Below, in pieces: positions 60,148-64,000 of a DNA stretch of 64,000 bases. The notes beneath the pieces were generated by a model. It ran no database searches and was not told where the DNA came from. It was given only the letters and a program-made list of their open reading frames with translations. Origin of the DNA: Planobispora longispora (GTDB taxonomy: Bacteria; Actinomycetota; Actinomycetes; Streptosporangiales; Streptosporangiaceae); assembly GCF_016863135.1 (NCBI RefSeq), contig NZ_BOOH01000015.1:1-64000 (forward strand), in the 5' to 3' direction. Each line of letters begins with the position of its first letter. Position 1 is the stretch's first letter. Both the position numbers and the translations under genes were made by a program.

Positions 60148-60402
60148 ATGAGCGAGTTCTACGTCACCACCACCGACTACTACGACACCGATGGCGACGG
60201 CGGCACCGACGTCCAGCTCATCGACACCGACGGCGACTACGTGGCCGACGAGGAGCGCTACGACACCGACGGCGACGGCGTGACCGACGTGGTCTACCTC
60301 GACCACAACGGCGACGGCTACACCGACGAGGTGCGCGTCGACCTCAACGGCGACGGTGTTTCCGACTACACCGAGTACCAGGGCCCCTTCCCCACCGCCT
60401 GA
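60148..60402 (+). CDS. Acidic DxDGD-repeat protein 2
   Basis: 84 aa, five DxDGDxxxD turns in the same order as protein 1 (DTDGDGGTD, DTDGDYVAD, DTDGDGVTD, DHNGDGYTD, DLNGDGVSD). Apart from one missing residue near the start and about six substitutions it equals protein 1, and the leader is also duplicated. Recent tandem duplication. Possibly a calcium-binding protein. Confidence 0.85.
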   Translation: MSEFYVTTTDYYDTDGDGGTDVQLIDTDGDYVADEERYDTDGDGVTDVVYLDHNGDGYTDEVRVDLNGDGVSDYTEYQGPFPTA

Positions 60403-60580
60403 CCCTGACCCCGGCCGACGCGACCACCGGGGCGAAGCCGGGCCCGTGACGACGCCGGGCCCGGAGATCGACCGATGAAGGACGCCACCCGCGCGGCGCG
60501 CAGCCCCTTACGAAAGTAAGAGACCGGACAGGTCTTTCAGGAGTGTCGACCGCATCGGGGCCCTTTCTAGGCTCCTCGTC

Positions 60581-61783
60581 ATGATCAGAACTCGCCGTAC
60601 GGCCACGGCCGCCCTTCTCGCCCTGACGCTCCCCCTGCTGGGCGCGACCGCGATCTCGACGTCGTCTCCGGCCTCCGCGGCCTCCTCCGCGGAAAGCCCC
60701 GAACAGGGGCTCTCGATCCCCCGTCCCACTGGGCGGTACGCGGTCGGGCGCGACATCCTGCACCTCGTCGACAAGGAGCGGCGCGACCCCTGGGTGCCCA
60801 CGGCGGACGGGCGGGAGCTGATGGTGTCGGTGTACTACCCCGCGACGGCCGGCGGCGGCGCGGTCCCGTACATGACCGTCGACGAGGCCGGGCTCCTGCT
60901 CAAAGGGCTGAAGCTCGACGCCGCGTTCAAGGCCGAGCAGCTCTCCGGCGTCCGCGTGAACGCCCGCGCCGGCGCTCCTCCCGCCGGAGGCGGACACCCC
61001 CTGGTGGTGCTCTCACCGGGCTTCTCGCTCAACCGCGCCACGCTGACGATGCTCGCCGAGGAACTCGCGTCGAAGGGCTACGTCGTCGCGCTCGTGGACC
61101 ACGCCTACGAGTCGTTCGGCACCACCTTCCCGGGCGGCCGTACTCTGACCTGCGTCGCCTGCGACACGATCGAGAAAGCCCCGTCCGACGAGGCGGAGAA
61201 GAAGCTGCTGGGCAGGGCCGCCGCGGGCCGGGCAGCCGACATCTCCTTCGTGGTGGACGAACTGACCCGGGCCGCCGGTCACCGGCCCGCCTGGAAGCGC
61301 TGGAAGATGATCGACCCGAAGCGGATCGGCGCCGCCGGCCACTCTCTGGGCGGGAACGCCGCCGCCGCCGTCATGTCCGCCGACCGCCGCGTCCGCGCCG
61401 GCGCGAACCTGGACGGCACCTTCTTCGCGCAGGTGCCGCGGTCCGGCCTCGGCGGGCGGCCCTTCCTCATGGTCGGCACCAAGGCGCAGCACTCGCCCGA
61501 TTCCACCGACAAGAGCTGGCCGCTGACCTGGCGGCGGCTGGACGGCTGGAAGCGCTGGCTGACGGTCGCCGACTCCGGTCACTTCACCTTCATCGACCTG
61601 CCGGTCCTGGGCGGGCAGGCCGGAGTCACCGACCCCTCCGCCCCGCTCCCGGGAAAGCGATCGGGCGAGATCACCACGGCCTACGTGGGCGCCTTCTTCG
61701 ACCAGCACCTGCGCGGCGGGCATCAGCCGCTGCTGACCGGTCCCTCCGCCGCCAACCCCGAGGTGGTCTTCCACGCCCCCTGA
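60581..61783 (+). CDS. Secreted alpha/beta hydrolase (PAF-acetylhydrolase-like)
   Basis: 400 aa. Signal peptide (1-34, AASA). Alpha/beta hydrolase domain, GHSLGG nucleophile elbow near residue 255, oxyanion region LSPGFSLNR near 145, and HFTF for the His near 330. Similar to platelet-activating-factor acetylhydrolase and plant-type cutinase/lipase group. Lipid or ester substrate is likely, unknown exact. Strong start, monocistronic. Confidence 0.9.
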   Translation: MIRTRRTATAALLALTLPLLGATAISTSSPASAASSAESPEQGLSIPRPTGRYAVGRDILHLVDKERRDPWVPTADGRELMVSVYYPATAGGGAVPYMTVDEAGLLLKGLKLDAAFKAEQLSGVRVNARAGAPPAGGGHPLVVLSPGFSLNRATLTMLAEELASKGYVVALVDHAYESFGTTFPGGRTLTCVACDTIEKAPSDEAEKKLLGRAAAGRAADISFVVDELTRAAGHRPAWKRWKMIDPKRIGAAGHSLGGNAAAAVMSADRRVRAGANLDGTFFAQVPRSGLGGRPFLMVGTKAQHSPDSTDKSWPLTWRRLDGWKRWLTVADSGHFTFIDLPVLGGQAGVTDPSAPLPGKRSGEITTAYVGAFFDQHLRGGHQPLLTGPSAANPEVVFHAP

Positions 61784-61822
61784 GGGACACCCCCTGAGGG
61801 CCGGGATCCGCAGGCCGGGCGC

Positions 61823-63328
61823 CTACTCCTCCTCGGCGAACACGACCTCCCGGCGCCTGCGGATCGCCGGCAGGACGGCGACGACGAGCGCCGCCGCGGC
61901 CAGGGCCAGGAGCACCGCGGAGATCGGCCGGGTCAGGAAGACCGACGCGTCGCCGCGGGAGATGATCAGCGCCCGCCGCAGGTTCTCCTCGAGCAGGGGG
62001 CCGAGCACGAAGCCGAGCAGCAGCGGCGCCGGCTCGCAGCCGCACTTGATCAGGATGTAGCCCAGGATCCCGAAGAAGACGATCGCGTAGACGTCGTAGG
62101 CGTTGAACCCCAGGGAGTAGGTGCCGATGGAAGCGAACAGGATGATCATCGGGAACAGCACCTGGTACGGGATGCGCAGCATGCGCACCCACATGCCGAT
62201 CAGCGGCAGGTTCAGCAGCACGAGCAGCACGTTGCCGATCCACATCGACGCGATCAGGCCCCAGAACAGCGCCGGTTCGTCGATGATGACGTTCGGCCCC
62301 GGGGTTATGCCGTGGACGATGAACGCGCCGACCATCAGTGCCATGACCGGGTGGGCGGGCAGGCCCAGGGTGAGCAGCGGGATGAACGACGTCTGCGCGG
62401 CGGCGTTGTTCGCCGACTCGGGCCCGGCGACGCCCTCGATCGCGCCGTGCCCGAACTCCTCCCGACGCTTCGAGATCCGCTTCTCGACGGCGTACGAGGT
62501 GAACGAGGCCAGCACGTGGCCGCCGCCGGGCAGGACGCCGAGCGCGGAGCCGAGACCGGTGCCCCGCAGGATCGGGCCGACGATCCGGCGCCGGTCCTCG
62601 CGGGTCGGCCAGAGGTTCTTCACCGTGCTGACGACCGCCGTGCGCGTCCGTTCGTCCTCCAGGTTGCGCAGGATCTCGGCCACCCCGAACATGCCGACGG
62701 CGACCGACACGAAGTCGATGCCGCCGTACAGCTCGCGCTGGTCGAACACGAACCGGGGCGTGCCCGTGTAGATGTCCTGGCCGACCGTGCCGAACAGGAC
62801 GCCGAGCGCGATCATCGCCAGTGCCTTGAGCGCCGTGCCGCGGGCCAGCGCGATCGACACGATCAGGCCGAACAGCACCAGCGAGAAGTACTCGGCCGGG
62901 CCGAACCGCAACGCGACGCGGGCCAGCGGCGGGGCCGCGACGGCCAGCACGACGGTGGCCACCGTACCGGCGACGAAGGACCCGACCGCCGCGGTGGCCA
63001 GCGCCGCGCCGGCCCGGCCCCGGCGGGCCATCTCGTGCCCGTCCAGCGCGGTGACCGCCGCCGACGACTCACCGGGCAGGTTGATCAGGATGGCGGTCGT
63101 CGATCCGCCGTACTGCGCGCCGTAGTAGATGCCGGCCAGCATGATCAGTGCCGTCACCGGCTCGAAGCTGAACGTGATCGGCAGCAGCATCGCCACCGTC
63201 GCCGTCGGGCCGATGCCGGGCAGCACGCCGACCGCCGTCCCGAGCAGCACTCCCACGAAGCAGTAGAGGATGTTCTGGGCCAGCAGGGCGGTCGAGAAAC
63301 CCAGCGCGAGGTTGTCGAGAAGTTCCAT
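61823..63328 (-). CDS. tctA: Tripartite tricarboxylate transporter, large membrane subunit TctA
   Basis: 501 aa, about 12 transmembrane helices; TctA family signatures [10 protein letters not shown] and [10 protein letters not shown] (near residue 82), and [11 protein letters not shown]. Transports citrate or related acids with TctB and TctC. The C-terminus is hydrophobic with a KREVVF-like end ([11 protein letters not shown]). Last gene of the tctC-tctB-tctA operon on the minus strand. Confidence 0.95.
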   Translation of the reverse strand: MELLDNLALGFSTALLAQNILYCFVGVLLGTAVGVLPGIGPTATVAMLLPITFSFEPVTALIMLAGIYYGAQYGGSTTAILINLPGESSAAVTALDGHEMARRGRAGAALATAAVGSFVAGTVATVVLAVAAPPLARVALRFGPAEYFSLVLFGLIVSIALARGTALKALAMIALGVLFGTVGQDIYTGTPRFVFDQRELYGGIDFVSVAVGMFGVAEILRNLEDERTRTAVVSTVKNLWPTREDRRRIVGPILRGTGLGSALGVLPGGGHVLASFTSYAVEKRISKRREEFGHGAIEGVAGPESANNAAAQTSFIPLLTLGLPAHPVMALMVGAFIVHGITPGPNVIIDEPALFWGLIASMWIGNVLLVLLNLPLIGMWVRMLRIPYQVLFPMIILFASIGTYSLGFNAYDVYAIVFFGILGYILIKCGCEPAPLLLGFVLGPLLEENLRRALIISRGDASVFLTRPISAVLLALAAAALVVAVLPAIRRRREVVFAEEE

Positions 63329-63348
63329 GCCTCAATCCGGATGCCGCA

Positions 63349-63810
63349 TCAGAACCCCAGCCACGGGCCCAGCAGCGGGATCCGCAGCTGGAGTCCGACG
63401 ACGAAGATGAGCGTGCCGGCCACGGTCAGCCCGGCGGTCACGGCCACGGCCGCGAGCGGCCGCACGCGCGTGCTGGCCAGCGTGGCGAGCAGGGCGGTCA
63501 CCGCCGACGCCGGGACGAACCCGAGACCCCGTACGGTGAATCCGAAGAACAGGAGCGCGAGCACGATGGCGGCGACCGCACGCCAGGGGACCGGCCCGAA
63601 CGAGATCATCTCGCCGGCGACGAGTCCCTTGACGACGATCGCCAGGCCCAGGGCGGCCATGATCGCGCCGACCAGCAGCGGGAAGGCACCGGGCCCCATC
63701 CGCAGCGGGGTGCCCAGCTCGTAGCCGAGCGCCCCCGCCACGAATGCGCCACCGATCAGGATGAAGATCGCCCCGGCGAGGACGTCCGGGAGGGACCGGC
63801 GGCGCTCCAC
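63349..63810 (-). CDS. tctB: Tripartite tricarboxylate transporter, small membrane subunit TctB
   Basis: 153 aa with four transmembrane helices, typical of TctB (MGPGAFPLLVGAIM near residue 40). It lies between tctC and tctA, 20 bp from tctA and one base from tctC. Confidence 0.92.
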   Translation of the reverse strand: MERRRSLPDVLAGAIFILIGGAFVAGALGYELGTPLRMGPGAFPLLVGAIMAALGLAIVVKGLVAGEMISFGPVPWRAVAAIVLALLFFGFTVRGLGFVPASAVTALLATLASTRVRPLAAVAVTAGLTVAGTLIFVVGLQLRIPLLGPWLGF

Positions 63811-63811
63811 C

Positions 63812-64000
63812 TCAGGAGGCCTTGACGCCGGCGTCGGCGATGACCTTCGCCCAGGTGCCGAGCTGCTCTTCGAGCTTGGCCCGGTGAGCCTGCGGGGTGG
63901 CGTCCTCGGCCGGGACCGGCGCGGTGCCGAGCTTGGCCATCTGGTCGATGACCTTCTGGTCGGCCAGTGCCGTCTTCAGCGCCTCGGTCAGCTTCTGCAC
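63812..64000 (-). CDS. tctC: Tripartite tricarboxylate transporter solute-binding protein TctC, C-terminal part
   Basis: The last 62 codons of a gene that continues past the right edge. The sequence has the Bug/TctC C-terminal pattern (LKTALADQKVIDQMAKLG, and LGTWAKVIADAG). It binds the carboxylate outside and delivers it to TctAB. The start and N-terminus are not in the window. Confidence 0.88.
   Translation of the reverse strand: MQKLTEALKTALADQKVIDQMAKLGTAPVPAEDATPQAHRAKLEEQLGTWAKVIADAGVKAS

Overview
The window is high-GC DNA with strong GC bias at third codon positions. It carries actinobacterial markers: a CrgA septation protein, the FhaA-FhaB-PstP-RodA-PbpA-PknA-PknB operon, a BldG-like STAS protein, PimE/MptB-type mannosyltransferases, and leaderless or GTG starts. 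Gene content and style suggest a Streptosporangiaceae-type actinomycete (inference; the species cannot be fixed). The PASTA-kinase operon and a perfect 14-bp parS core (57510-57523) both suggest a position in the origin-proximal half of the chromosome.

Layout. 1-5100: HAD phosphatase, cold-shock protein with a strong terminator, and a divergent FAD monooxygenase/TetR pair with two doubled operators, then a membrane protein with Asp-box motifs. 5200-8800: seryl-tRNA synthetase, a frameshifted membrane-anchored beta-propeller gene, prephenate dehydratase. 8960-16750: envelope glycan block with a GT87 enzyme, a phosphatase-like polytopic protein, an MptB-like mannosyltransferase, a secreted serine hydrolase and a GT2. 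16870-23450: signalling block with a STAS protein, a Cys-cluster protein, an OmpR-type two-component pair, an RsbW-like ATPase, a soluble PAS/GAF kinase and an O6-alkylguanine methyltransferase.

23640-31400: accessory region. A CytX-type permease sits behind a TPP riboswitch and can be linked to TenA at 30068-30673. Between them is the most unusual locus of the window: a secreted NlpC/P60 protein (B), a translationally coupled lysozyme-like protein (A), and a divergent HTH-transmembrane protein (C). All three carry almost identical copies of an NlpC/P60 domain that has lost both the catalytic Cys and His. A rhodanese, a MarR/cupin pair and a GOLPH3-family protein follow. 31460-36330: DM13 protein, LCP ligase, two CNNM/CorC-type transporters.

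36800-49600: tRNA-Leu(CAG), then the cell-wall and division signalling operon fhaA-fhaB-pstP-rodA-pbpA-pknA-pknB, facing a PabA/TrpG-type amidotransferase, followed by crgA, a zinc-finger rhomboid protease, a cyclophilin and a YtxH-like membrane protein. 49660-57520: a CrtC/AttH-like protein behind a TetR-type operator promoter, a small secreted protein, a second two-component system, a SigE-family sigma factor with a coupled beta-propeller membrane protein, an MBL hydrolase, and a GH25 lysozyme whose start codon lies inside parS. 57600-64000: XRE regulator, SnoaL-like protein, two near-identical acidic DxDGD-repeat proteins flanking a GNAT gene, a secreted alpha/beta hydrolase, and a tripartite tricarboxylate transporter cut by the window edge.

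No insertion sequence, prophage, CRISPR array or rRNA was seen.
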